Assembly: GCA_947396885.1 (NCBI GenBank)
Contig: OX377205.1
Coordinates: forward strand, 49,584,676 to 49,648,675
DNA length: 64,000 bases
Source of the DNA: Heligmosomoides polygyrus polygyrus
Lineage: Eukaryota; Nematoda; Chromadorea; Rhabditida; Heligmosomidae
Reading direction: 5' to 3'
Shown: positions 1 through 10,221 of the stretch, in pieces
How positions within the stretch are numbered: the stretch's first letter is position 1
How the letters are laid out: each line of letters starts with the position of its first letter
Notes under the pieces: model-generated
The model's input: only the letters and a program-made list of their open reading frames with translations
Told to the model about the DNA's origin: nothing
The model's database searches: none
Made by a program: the position numbers and the translations under genes

Positions 1-993
1 CACACGTGCAAAGTGTTAAATACTAGACTGCTCTAGGCGTCTAGGCGTCCTCTGGCAGACGTAAGAGGGCCGAATATCAGAGATCAAACTACTGAACTTT
101 TTATTAAAGCGATCAGCCTATATGTTTACTGCAGATGAAGATCGCCTTCGTTCGAACAGTAGGAGGCCTACAAGTAAACAACTGTCTAGCGGCCGAAGAC
201 GTCTGGTTGTCCCCAACCCCGACAGTAGGAATACGCCGTCTTCTTATTTCCTCTAGGCCTTCTTACCTTCTTCTTCTTCTTCTTATCCTTTACCTAATAT
301 AACATGTTTCAGGAATATACGTCAAATCCCCTACATCATTTTTGATACGGCTGTAAGTGTTGCGTCGGTTTGGTTAGCAGTTCGTTACGTTTTTCGAAAC
401 AGATTGCGATAACCTTCGCAGGCGTAGATATAACTGTCCCTAGATTCGAAATAATAAAGTGTACGTAAGGCCGTTACTGCTCATGTGTTAGGTGTCCTTT
501 AGAGGATCGTGTGTGTTCGTACCTCAACAGGAATGGGCAGAATTTTTGTTTTCTGGAGATGTTTCGCGTGTATCGCATGCAACCACGAACACGCCACACA
601 TACAGCACGTATGACTATTGATATATTTATTTGAACAGCTCGAATAAGTTACATTTACTGCTAGCTAGGGGGAATGAGGACAAATGAGAGATCTTCGACG
701 TAAACATCATTTAGCCGATACCCTACACCACAACCTATTTTCCGAACGCGTCGGTTCACCGCTATTGACGTCAAGCAGAGAATGGAGCTTCATACACGCA
801 ACATGGACAACGCAAAGTACTTTTTTAAATTAAATATACAATAATGAACTGCGGATGTCTACAAATTATAATTAATCCCGACATCATTACGGGTAGAAAA
901 CATAACAATTTGCACTACGATCAAATCAACAAAGCTCGGAGGATACAACCCATCATTATTGGGATTTACTTACTAGTGGAAATCATACTATTG
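1..993. other. No gene recognised
   Basis: I see no open frame with a recognisable domain on either strand. A short CTT-rich tract lies at about 259-288. If the minus-strand helicase gene at 3-4.5 kb continues, its downstream exons could lie here, but I could not identify one. Confidence 0.5.
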
Positions 994-1336
994 CTAGTGG
1001 AAATCTTCCGTATGCATGACACGTCTCATGTCGGCGGCTCCATCGGATCGAAAAACTGACTCATCGTGCTGTACATTTGACGCAACGCCGGTCTGCAGCT
1101 TGGCTGGTCCTGGACCAGTTTCACAACTGTTCGGAACGTCAGCACTGCTCGATTCAACATTCACGCCGGTTTGTGACGATTCTGGACAGCTTACTGAAAA
1201 AAAACACGTACTTATTATTTGCTTTGTTTGGTTTCTTAGCGAGATCGCAGAACGAGGGGCAGGACATGGCCGGTAGATAACGCTGTACTTCAGCTATTAG
1301 GTCCACTAGCTCTTTAACAATCACCGTCTCACCACT
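994..1336 (-). CDS. Open frame without start codon, possible host exon
   Basis: A 114-codon stretch on the minus strand is open from 1336 to a TAG at 994-996 and has no ATG near its upstream end, so it would have to be an exon. Its first third, about residues 4-35, is hydrophobic and charged with normal-looking composition (VDLIAEVQRYLPAM). The remainder is Ser/Ala/Gly-rich and looks unstructured. It lies downstream of the helicase exons on the same strand, beyond the mariner insertion, so it could be a later exon of that gene. I recognise no motif. The antisense plus-strand frames are probably shadows. Confidence 0.22.
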
Positions 1337-1603
1337 TCAGAAGGAAACACACTTCACATTATTTAAGTGAAAACATCGAGGACTTTGCATAATGTTTCTC
1401 TGAAAACATCGAAGACGCAAAGCAAAAAACTCCTCGATGCCTCGATTTAGGGTGCAAGAGGTGGCTAGCGCCTCCTTTTGCGGCCAAAGAAATATTAGCA
1501 AAAAATCAGCTAGAAATGCAGAGCCAACAATGCTTCGACTAACTTGTTTCGAAGAACTTAGTGCTCGCAAAATGTAGTTGCTATTGTCTGACACTAATAA
1601 CTA

Positions 1604-2878
1604 TTAGGGTGTCCCATAATTTTCTGGGCTATCATACCATCTTTATTAAAAGTTATTACAGCAACATAATGATCAAGGGTAGTCAATCGATATATTCTCC
1701 ATCTGTGGCCACAACCTTTCTCCAACGATTGGGCAGAGAGTTGATTGCATTCTATCAGAAAGAAGCTGGCCTGCTGCCGATCCATTCGTCGATTGCGCGC
1801 TGAACCTCTTGACGTTACGAGCATCGTTTGTTCATGGAAAAAAGGAGCAACACCTCTAAATGCAGCATAGCCACAAGGGCTGATATCTGGTGAATACGCA
1901 GGATGTGGCGCAATTTAAATAGATTCATTCCCTACCGTCTCCTGTGTTCGTTTTGCTCGATGCGGTCGTGCATTATCTACTAACACCGAATAGTACCGAA
2001 TCTCGGGTACTTCTCAAGCAGCTTACGCTTCGTCTCCAGCATATCTTCAATGTACAGGTTTGCTGTAATCGCCTGCCCATCCGGCAAAATCGAGTAGTGC
2101 AGGACTTCCCGACTCGTGAACCAAAATGAAAACAAAATCTTCTTCCCATGTGGGGACGGGTTCGGAATTCGTTCTGGTCTTGCATGCTTCAGAAGCCATT
2201 CGATCACCCATGTGGTGTTATCGTACATGCACCACTTCTCGTCCTGTGCCACAATCGTGCTTAACCACGCAGTCATTCTTGCGCGGTTGAGATTATTCTG
2301 ACAGGTGACCATTCACTCTCGCCTCTGAGACGGAGTCAGTGCATGCGGGATCCATCCTGGCAAGAGTGCCCTTCTTCCGCTTTGTTTCAGGTAACGATGA
2401 ATAGTGCCAAGTGGAGTACTGATAGCCTTCGATATCGTCCTTACGCTTCTGGCAGGTTGCCTCCTGACTGCTGCAGGCACTAGTCGTTCATTCGGTTCGA
2501 TCGCTCTTCCAGTATGCTTCTTGTCCGTAATGCTGTACATTCCCTTTCGGAAACGATTGGGCCAAGTTTCGCACGTAAACTTGCTGCAGATGTCAGGACC
2601 TAACAAAGCAACGATAGCTTTGTGAGCAGCGTACGCAGACTGTCCAGAACGAAAGTGATGAAGAAGCAAGTCGCGATACGTCGATTTCTGCTTCATTTTT
2701 GAGAAATTGCCAAAGTGCGGGCAGCAGGCCAATAGAGGTAATCAATATGCTATTGCGAAACATATTCGAATCGCCTTCTTATGCCAAGAGAACATCCCGT
2801 TTGGATTTTGTATAAAGAAGTTATAACGCGCCAAACACTTATGGTTCAAATAGCCCAGAAAATTATGGGACACCCTAA
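1604..2878 (-). mobile_element. mariner-type DNA transposon, complete ends
   Basis: The element is 1,275 bp with perfect 27-bp terminal inverted repeats (1604-1630 and 2852-2878; outer sequence TTAGGGTGTCCCATAATTTT). It is flanked by TA at 1602-1603 and 2879-2880, the expected Tc1/mariner target duplication. The single transposase gene reads on the minus strand. Length, TIRs and TA are all typical of mariner. The intact ends beside a ruined transposase mean it could only move if an active relative supplied the enzyme. It sits downstream of the helicase exons, possibly in an intron of that gene. Confidence 0.95.
1683..2696 (-). pseudogene. mariner transposase, inactivated
   Basis: The frame runs from an ATG at 2696 to the C-terminal motif VVATDGEYID with a TGA at 1683-1685, about 338 codons, the usual mariner size. 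The paired helix-turn-helix region and the WVPHEL-like linker (here WIPHAL) fill the first ~130 residues. The catalytic segments DEKW and DNARPH are present. The third segment reads YSPDISPCGY, where mariner normally has D before Y, so the third catalytic Asp of the D34D triad appears to be Gly. There is also an in-frame TGA near 2313, a frame shift near 1980, and a TAA between the second and third segments. It is a pseudogene by several independent lesions. Confidence 0.9.
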
Positions 2879-3064
2879 TATAAATGAATATCACTGGTTG
2901 AATAGAAGCTGAAGCGCATATGGTTAGATTTCGGATCCTCTACACCTACGACACGATATACAATTTGCGAGAGGAGGCGAAATCGGTCGCAGTACTCCCC
3001 CGTGGGCGTCAGTCGAAATATAAGGTAAAAGAAGGAGGAAAGATAGAATAACACCACCCCATAC

Positions 3065-4513
3065 CTGAACACGGAGCGTTCTTCACCGTATTGTGGCATT
3101 CGTCAAAAGCGATCAAGGTGAACGTCGTTATATCGAACGTTGAACGAATGCTATCCTCGATGCGATCTGGTATGGAGTCTTCGTTCAGAAGATTTCTAAA
3201 ATTTGCAATTTTTTAAAAATAATTTTGGTGCACCTGCTAAGTGAGCGCTTAACCACACTAGTAGACAGAGTTTACATTTAAGTACCCGCATGCAAGGACA
3301 ACGCGAAAGCCATCGATATCGATGAATCGCGATGCTTCATCGATATCGGTGGACTTCACGCTGACGAGCTACGCCATGAGTGAAGTATAACACAGACACA
3401 AAGCCAATCAATAGGGAGCAGAGTGATAACTCACACAATACACTGGGGAGTGGTCACGAAAACGTCCTTTGCCGAAATAATCTCTCGAAGAGGAACGTTA
3501 TGCGAACCACAAACAGACAACACGGCACTATTGTACTTTACGGACTCCAGAGGACGAGGAGAGGTCGAAAAATTTTTTTCGCCCAAACCTCGTCCAAGGG
3601 GGTTATTTGGGGTGTTGATCACGAATCTGACATCCGTTTTTGAAATTTCGGCCGATTACGGTAGGTTACGGTAGGTACCGGTGACCAAGGATGTCGAGGT
3701 CATAATCACCGATTTCGCCCAAACTTCGCCTATGGGGGTTATTCGCGGTGCGACGGTCACGAATCTAACATCCTATTCGTTTTACGCTGGAGTTTGGGCG
3801 CAATCGGTGACCATTACCTTACTCATCGGTACCCACCGTAACCTACCGTACTCCAGCGTAAAACGAAAAACGGATGTCAGATTCGTGATCAGCATCCCAA
3901 ATAACCCCCTTGGACGAGGTTTGGGTGAAAAATTTTTTCGACCTCTCCTCGTCCTCTGGAGTCCCGAAAGTACAATAGTGCCGACAACACTTGTTAAATG
4001 TTGAAAAATCTGCTAGTCCATCAAAAATTTCAAAAAAAAAACATGGCGCAATATTAGCTTGTGACAATGAAAGCATTGAAACAGTTCAGACGCCACGCCA
4101 TGTGGCGTCTGCTTCTTTATCTTATATAAGCGTGAAGCAAGTTATTTGCAATCCCGCCAACTACTCCCAGAAAAGGCATACTTCGGACCCGTATCTCACC
4201 TCGTAGCGATGGCCGAGAAATTTTCGCAATCATTGTGCTTGCTGATCGAGGATTATTGTACTAGGCGTCATGAGCAGGACCTGGAATGCGATGTAGAATT
4301 CACTAAAGCATACGTTTCATTGTAGCTGAGACTACAAGGCCTGCGCACCTTTCGCGCTTTACCTCCAGACAGAGTTCTCTCCAAATGGCATTTTATGATG
4401 TTCACCGCCACAACGGTTTCCCGAGCCAGTGGGCGCAGCAATGATCGTATTCATGCCCTCCAGCGCCTTTTCACACAACTCTTTCTGGTATTCACGCAGA
4501 ATGGTGGGCGTTT
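3065..4513 (-). pseudogene. Dicer-related RIG-I-like RNA helicase, partial and broken
   Basis: Three minus-strand exons carry successive superfamily 2 motifs of the RIG-I/Dicer-related helicases, which sense dsRNA in antiviral and small-RNA pathways. Exon 4513-4363 follows TTTCTTTCAG and encodes [15 protein letters not shown] then the Walker A segment IIAAPTGSG. One base seems missing after GSG; restoring it gives K-T-V-V. The next exon ends at 3435 with AKDVFVTTPQCIV (motif Ib) at a GTGAGT donor. It joins in phase to exon 3195-3065, which reads NLLNEDS...FTLIAFDECHNTVKNAP (DECH, motif II) and ends at GTATGG. The motif Ib exon is interrupted by the foldback element at 3524-3982, and its upstream part seems out of frame. 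N- and C-terminal exons were not identified with confidence. Family assignment is firm; activity is unlikely unless the lesions are assembly errors. Confidence 0.8.
3524..3982. mobile_element. GGCAC-type foldback element with 8-bp target duplication
   Basis: The 459-bp element has long inverted arms (about 120 bp, starting GGCACTATTGTACTTT) and is flanked by identical 8-mers GACAACAC at 3516-3523 and 3983-3990. The arms contain the dispersed motif GGGGTTATTTGGGGTG followed by TGATCACGAATC, also found at 12.7, 13.5 and 49 kb. It has no coding capacity. An 8-bp duplication fits hAT- or Merlin-type transposition; I cannot say which. It is inserted in the motif Ib exon of the helicase. Confidence 0.85.
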
Positions 4514-4519
4514 CTGAAA

Positions 4520-5140
4520 GAAATGTCAACAGGAATCCCAAAATACCGTCTTGAAATTAGATTCCCAACAATAATTAACTTTCCCCGTGAGGTCGTTCGT
4601 GCAGAATGAATGACTCCTGAACAGGTTTTAGGCTATGGAGACAGCATCTAGCTATCTGCCAACATCGATTGGTATTCTCTCTAGTCACAAATGGCTTATC
4701 CTTGTTATAGTAGCCGTTGGATGGACTTCTAAGCTACCGAAGAACATCAAGTGCAATTCTATTCTAAAGGAAAGGTGATTGGTCGGAAATGGGTCAACCA
4801 CATGCAGTTGGTCTCTTGGAAAGAAAGGCACACCGATGTTGACAGCCTTCAGTTTTGAGCCTTCAGTTTTGCTGCAACAATGGAACAGTTACAGACAGTG
4901 AAACCCGTCGGCTAGGACTTTACCAATAATATAATCCCACCATTAATCGATAAGCCGAACAATTTTGGAAACGATTGACCCCGCGGACACGAGTACCGAA
5001 CATTTATTAACCGAACAACTTTGGAAGCAGTTCAGCTTGTGTGGGGCAAACGTCTATGTACAACGTGCCCCAACACAGGGGAACTACTTAAAAGGAAAAG
5101 CTCCCAACTCAAGGTGAGCTTTTGCTATGCTATTTCGACA
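4520..5140. other. No feature recognised
   Basis: Upstream of the Walker A exon on the minus strand; probably intron or intergenic sequence of the helicase gene. No open frame with a recognisable motif was seen. Confidence 0.4.
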
Positions 5141-5144
5141 GGAT

Positions 5145-6005
5145 GTAGGGGCGTTTGAGCGAGCTAAAGAATTACAGTTAGTTTTTGCTGAACGCTTTTT
5201 TAAAGTCCTGAAAAAAGGGTGTGAAAACGTGTGCTCAACACTCATCAACCCCTATGACACTCCACGAGATGTGCCTCAGTGGCGCATTCGGTAGGAGTGC
5301 AGCCTCACAGGAGCACACCGGCGGACTTTTAAGTTCGCGTCCGCGTACTGCCAATATTTTTGCACATATTAGTTTCTTGTTACTACACTTTCTTATTATC
5401 ACAGGAGTCAATTTTAGACCATCAATGCCTACAACAAACGAAGCTCTCTGTTCTATTCGCGCCTTCATATGTGCTAGCTTTTTTCGTGGGTGCCAGTTGG
5501 TTACGTCGATGTTCACCCAGGACCCTTCTCTACAACCACGGATTACGTGACACGCGCTTATTTTTTGTTTCATAGTTTTCTATCATAACTGTTGACTGAA
5601 AGGGAAAAGCAATGAGAGCTTTTACTTACAGAAAAATGATATGGTGCAGATACGCACCGTTGAAAAACTAGCACATATGAAGGCGCAAATAGACAGGCTT
5701 GGTTTGTTGTAAACATTGGTGGGCTAAAATTGACTTCTGTGATCATGAAAAAGAGTAATAACAACAAACTAATATATGCAAAGATATTGACAGTACGCAG
5801 ACTAGAACCCAAGAGCCTATGTGCTTCTATGAGGCGGCACTCCTACCGAATGCACCACTGAGGCACATCTCGCAGGGTGTCATAGCGGTTGATGAATACG
5901 TTCTCACACCTCCTTTTCAGGTCTTTAAAAAAGCGTTCAGCAAAAACTAACTGTAATTCTGGACTCCGCCCACACAGGCCTACATCCTGACAAACTAGCA
6001 CCGCA
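5145..6005. repeat. Large inverted duplication containing exon-like pieces
   Basis: Two arms of about 350 bp, 5145-5500 (plus) and 5655-6005 (minus), are imperfect inverted copies around a spacer of about 155 bp. In each arm an AATTACAG acceptor is followed by a frame reading LVFAERFFK..., then DVPQW and ATTCG/GTAGGA, which looks like an exon between splice sites. A second exon-like piece follows an ATCACAG acceptor (VNFSPPMFTTNQ in the minus copy). The phases of the two pieces do not join cleanly, so I treat it as a duplicated and perhaps decayed gene segment. The product is not recognised. The minus copy has the same orientation as the helicase exons and might belong to its N-terminal part. 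Confidence 0.6.
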
Positions 6006-6317
6006 AAACCCCACCTTGAGCTGGGAACCTTTCCTTGTTGGGAAGAACGACAAACTCGAACAAACAACAAACAGAAATACGGAATTGAAGAAATACCCAC
6101 GTATCACAACGACGACAGTGGGTTATTATCAAAAAACGGCTTAGGGCGATACGAAACCAAGCTACCGGCCCGCTATGCTAGACATTACCTGCTACATAAC
6201 TAGCATCAGTGTTCTCGTCGCGCCCAATTAGAGCTCAACCAATTCTGAGGTTCAGATCCGAGTAACATGTGAATGAGCTGTTTATTTGCTGCATTAACAC
6301 TGCTTGCACCATTCACA
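6006..6317. other. No feature recognised
   Basis: Sequence between the inverted duplication and the microsatellite; no open frame or repeat of note. Confidence 0.4.
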
Positions 6318-7366
<1,049 letters not shown>

Positions 7367-7471
7367 CGTTATGAAGTTGATGAAGTAAGATTTGAACTCG
7401 GAGATGCCTCCGCGCATACCGTGCGGAATGTTTGGCATCAGATCCTCCAAGCATTTCTTCAAATAGGTCAC
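7367..7471 (-). CDS. Candidate host exon, unknown protein
   Basis: This 105-nt open segment is bounded by a good acceptor (TTTTATCTTAG) and a good donor (ACG/GTGAGT) on the minus strand. It encodes 35 residues with a natural composition, beginning VTYLKKCLEDLMPNIP and ending SYFINFIT, with phase 0 at both ends. I do not recognise the family. It lies upstream of the helicase exons on the same strand, with the inverted duplication and the microsatellite on its two sides, so it may be an N-terminal exon of that gene, but this is inference from position only. Confidence 0.4.
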
Positions 7472-7814
7472 CTAAGATAAAACACTTGAGCATTTGGTAT
7501 GAACAAAGAAAGTGTTAGTTAGGACCATAACTCATCTTCATTCATAACTCATCTTCATTCATTTCCCCGACACGCGGCAAAATGCCCGAGTATAAGAGGT
7601 GGACTGGGAAGCGGCTGAATCATTCTGCTCCCAAGCTCCACCGGCAGACGTCATCTGTTGGTGGGTGAAAGCTTCTACTCAGTCGCCCAGTGCTCTGATT
7701 TCTCCCTGTCATTAGCTGTACCTAGCTATCGTTTGTATATTTCACAGCTCGTCTACTCAAAATAACAGAGTTGCTCTTCGGATTTCGCTCGAATTAGGGA
7801 TGAGCCCTCTTCAG
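7472..7814. other. No feature recognised
   Basis: No convincing gene. A short direct repeat (AACTCATCTTCATTCAT) occurs twice at about 7529-7561. Confidence 0.4.
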
Positions 7815-8002
7815 GTACCATGTAAAGGATCTGACCAATGAGATGAGGTATCGAGTGATGATCCAGCGCGACTTCCAGCGATTCGAAAAAGGAATGAGGT
7901 AAGTCAGGCAGACGTGATAGCGGGGTGTTGGATAAGGTTATCTGCAGAGTCTGTTTCCGGCGAAGAAGTTGTAAAGAAGATCTGCTTCTCCAGCGGTTAT
8001 AA
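7815..8002 (+). CDS. Candidate two-exon 3' end of a plus-strand gene
   Basis: Segment 7815-7898 follows CCTCTTCAG and ends at a strong donor (ATGAG/GTAAGTC). A 49-nt intron ends in TTATCTGCAG, and segment 7948-8002 continues in phase to a TAA. The frame reads YHVKDLTNEMRYRVMIQRDF, then RVCFRRRSCKEDLLL. Splice signals and intron size suit a nematode gene, but the second exon is short and basic, the family is unknown, and an open antisense frame covers the first exon. Low confidence. Confidence 0.28.
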
Positions 8003-8045
8003 CGTTGGTTCTCATCAATCTTTGGAGATGCGACTGCGTCCGATC

Positions 8046-8156
8046 AGGGGCCGTATGCTCGTCTACCCCGAGTCTTCCCCAATGGGGATTGGGGAGTGAT
8101 ATGATATGTTGATATTGATTGATTCTTCAACAACGGGGAACACGAGCATATGGCCC
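8046..8156. repeat. Short inverted repeat (foldback)
   Basis: Arms GGGGCCGTATGCTCGT at the left and ACGAGCATATGGCCCC at the right enclose about 80 bp, including an AT-rich segment with repeated GATAT/GATTG. No clear target duplication was found, so I call it a foldback repeat rather than a defined MITE. Confidence 0.6.
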
Positions 8157-8171
8157 CAGGAAACATCGTAA

Positions 8172-8642
8172 AGGCCGCCACAGACTTCTGTGGCGCCGCT
8201 GGGCGGCGCCGCTGGCCGGCCGGCGGCACCGGCGGCACCGCTGAGTGGCGTCGCCGAGCGGCGCCGCTCAGCGGCTTGACTCATCATCAGTGGGAGCGGT
8301 GACGGCGAGGTACTGTACTGTTTCTAGTGGGGACCGACTGGTGCTTAACAATAACGCGCCCCGATGACGATCGCGCGCCCGCATCGACCGTCTCCGCTCT
8401 GGATCCCGCCGCGAAAGGGCAGAGCGCAGAGTGCAGACAGACAGACGCTGGAGCGGAGCCGCCGGGTGGAATGATTCAAGTCATTTCCGCCAGCGACGCC
8501 GCCGGTGCCGCCGGCCGGCCAGCGGCGGCGCCCAGCGGCGCCGCTGGCGGCGCCGCTGGAGGCGAGCTCTGCGTCTCTGCCCTATGGTTAAGCATAGGGC
8601 AGCGGCGCCGCTCAGCGGCGCCGCAAAAGTCTGTGGCGGCCT
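8172..8642. mobile_element. GC-rich foldback MITE, TAA duplication
   Basis: A 471-bp element with inverted ends AGGCCGCCACAGACTT, flanked by TAA at 8169-8171 and 8643-8645. Both sub-terminal zones are very rich in GGCGCCGC and are inverted relative to each other. A 3-bp TAA/TTA duplication with GGCC-type ends suggests a PIF/Harbinger relative. The alanine/glycine-rich frames over it are composition artefacts. Confidence 0.75.
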
Positions 8643-8645
8643 TAA

Positions 8646-8825
8646 GTTTGTTGTGACTATGGTAACTTAGTTCTAAAAGATGAAAAGAGTGGTCCCTTTT
8701 TGCGTCCACACTAAATTGAGGGTGCAATCCCAAGGCGGAGGTGGGGGGGGGCACCTGGGTCCCTGGGGCCTTTTCATGCCTTTGTAACTAAATTTATTTA
8801 ATATTTAACATTCGATATTCAAGCG
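8646..8825. other. Short gap without features
   Basis: Contains a G9-type run near 8741-8750; nothing else recognised. Confidence 0.4.
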
Positions 8826-9002
8826 GATCCGTGTCAAAATGTGACGGAGCTAGCAGAGCATTTCGGCGTTGACGGCAGCACTAGTAGGTTACTGAAAACT
8901 ATTTCAGAAACTATTAAACACGATCTGGCTTTCAGACACAAGCACGATTTGGAGAAAATTGAAGCAGAAACTCGAGCGGAGGCCGTTAGGGAGAATCGGT
9001 AA
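8826..9002 (+). pseudogene. Fragment with transposase-like helix-turn-helix
   Basis: An open frame of 58 codons ends in TAA at 9000-9002 and has no start codon. Its first half reads DPCQNVTELAEHFGVDGSTS, which resembles the first helix-turn-helix of Tc1/mariner-like transposases. The second half is a charged helix (HKHDLEKIEAETRAEA). It is too short to classify. It could be a transposase relic or an unrelated exon. No partner domain is visible downstream. Confidence 0.35.
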
Positions 9003-9044
9003 TGGATTGGTGGCACTGACAACACCCCGATCCGGTCTTACTTA

Positions 9045-9174
9045 GGCCTATGTTATACTTCGGCGACGCGTCGGCGACGCTGTGATGCGCGGGCTGCTAC
9101 GCACTTCGTAGCAGCCCGCGTAGCACTGTCGCCGACGTCGCCGGCAACAGCGTCGCCGAAGTATAACATAGACC
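9045..9174. mobile_element. PIF/Harbinger-type MITE, copy 1
   Basis: A 130-bp element with inverted ends GGCCTATGTTATACTTCGGC, flanked by TTA at 9042-9044 and 9175-9177. Its centre contains a second hairpin (GGGCTGCTACG / CGTAGCAGCCC), so nearly the whole unit can fold. A second copy with TTA duplication lies at 48240-48360. The 3-bp TTA plus GGNC ends are typical of PIF/Harbinger. Non-coding. Confidence 0.85.
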
Positions 9175-9177
9175 TTA

Positions 9178-9943
9178 GACCTCATCGGCGGCTGCCGTGG
9201 TTGTTGCGTGGCTGACGTGGACGAACACGTCAGCCGCCGGTTGATCTGCAGGTTTGCGGGATACTGTAGCGGGCGGCTGCTGTCGATGCGTCGTGGATCG
9301 CGCTGCGACGTCTTGTATGCCAGCGATGGCTGCCTCAGGAAGCGGCCGTGAGGCAGTGGATGTTGCGCTGCTCCATGGGAGGAAGGTCGGGGGTTCGGTT
9401 CTGCAGCGTTGCGTGCTTTTTGCATTTCAATTGAGTAGTCGAGATTTGAGGGGTTTTAACGTCATTGAGCGGCGTTTTCTGGCCTGGTTCTGCTGGTGCT
9501 GCTGCGGACTCTCCCTGAGCGACGAAAGCCGTTTCCACATGAGCAGTTTGGATGGCAACCACCCTGGAGCCCCTTCCCTAGCCTGATTCTGCGCTCGAAG
9601 AGCGCAGAATCCAGCTGCGGACTCCCCCTAAGCGACGAAAGCAGTTTCCACACGAACAGCTTGGATGGAACTTAAAATCTATTCCGATCTGGTTTCAGCA
9701 GCCATTGTTCCACTCCCTTTCGCAATGCAATTTCGACGTATACCTGCTGAATACGAATTCCATACGTATATGAATTGCTCTCTCCAAAGCATTCGCTAAG
9801 GGGTGCTGCGAGACCACGCGGCAGCAGACACGTCGCAACGCGTCAGCCTGTGCAGAAACGTGCTCCGATGACGGATGATCTGCAGGTTTTCGGTATACTG
9901 TAGCATGATTTGGCACATTGCCACGGCAGCCGCCGATGAGGTC
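9178..9943. mobile_element. Non-autonomous element with 23-bp inverted ends
   Basis: Ends GACCTCATCGGCGGCTGCCG (9178-) and its reverse complement (-9943) define a 766-bp unit directly abutting MITE copy 1; TTA precedes it and TAA follows it. Inside, a 57-bp segment with GCGACGAAAGC occurs twice (9498-9557 and 9616-9671) around a perfect palindrome at 9585-9611. Frames over it have no recognisable product. Superfamily uncertain; possibly Harbinger-like. Confidence 0.6.
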
Positions 9944-9966
9944 TAATGGCTATCGATAGCCATTAG
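9943..9966. repeat. Perfect 24-bp palindrome
   Basis: CTAATGGCTATC followed directly by its reverse complement, immediately outside the right end of the preceding element. Confidence 0.9.
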
Positions 9967-10068
9967 AACTAACCACTTGCTCCGCTGGCAATATGCCAGC
10001 TCCTGCTGGAGTACCACGCAAACTTTCACATCAGTCCGTGCCGAGACTGCTTTCGTCGCTGAGGGGGA

Positions 10069-10117
10069 CATCGGAGATGGGTTGTGCGCTCTTCGAGCGC
10101 ACAACCCATCTCCGATG
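10069..10117. repeat. Near-perfect 49-bp palindrome
   Basis: Arms of 23-24 bp (CATCGGAGATGGGTTGTGCG and its reverse complement) with only 1-3 unpaired bases. Upstream of it GACTGCTTTCGTCGCTGAGG is an inverted match to the 57-bp repeat at 9616-9671, so the segment is related to the 9178-9943 element. Confidence 0.9.
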
Positions 10118-10221
10118 ACGTGATGTTGGTATGGCCTACGTAACGGAGGTTCTTGTACACATAAGGGCAGAACTCCCGCCAGATACCACAAAGATTACCT
10201 ACAACCTACCTGGTCACTTAC

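Noticed and set aside
8327..8754. Alanine/glycine-rich proteins
   Set aside because: They come from the GGCGCC-rich arms of a foldback element.
9254..9653. Several frames of 60-125 codons on both strands
   Set aside because: They lie in GC-rich inverted repeats of a non-autonomous element and show no domain; a by-product of composition.
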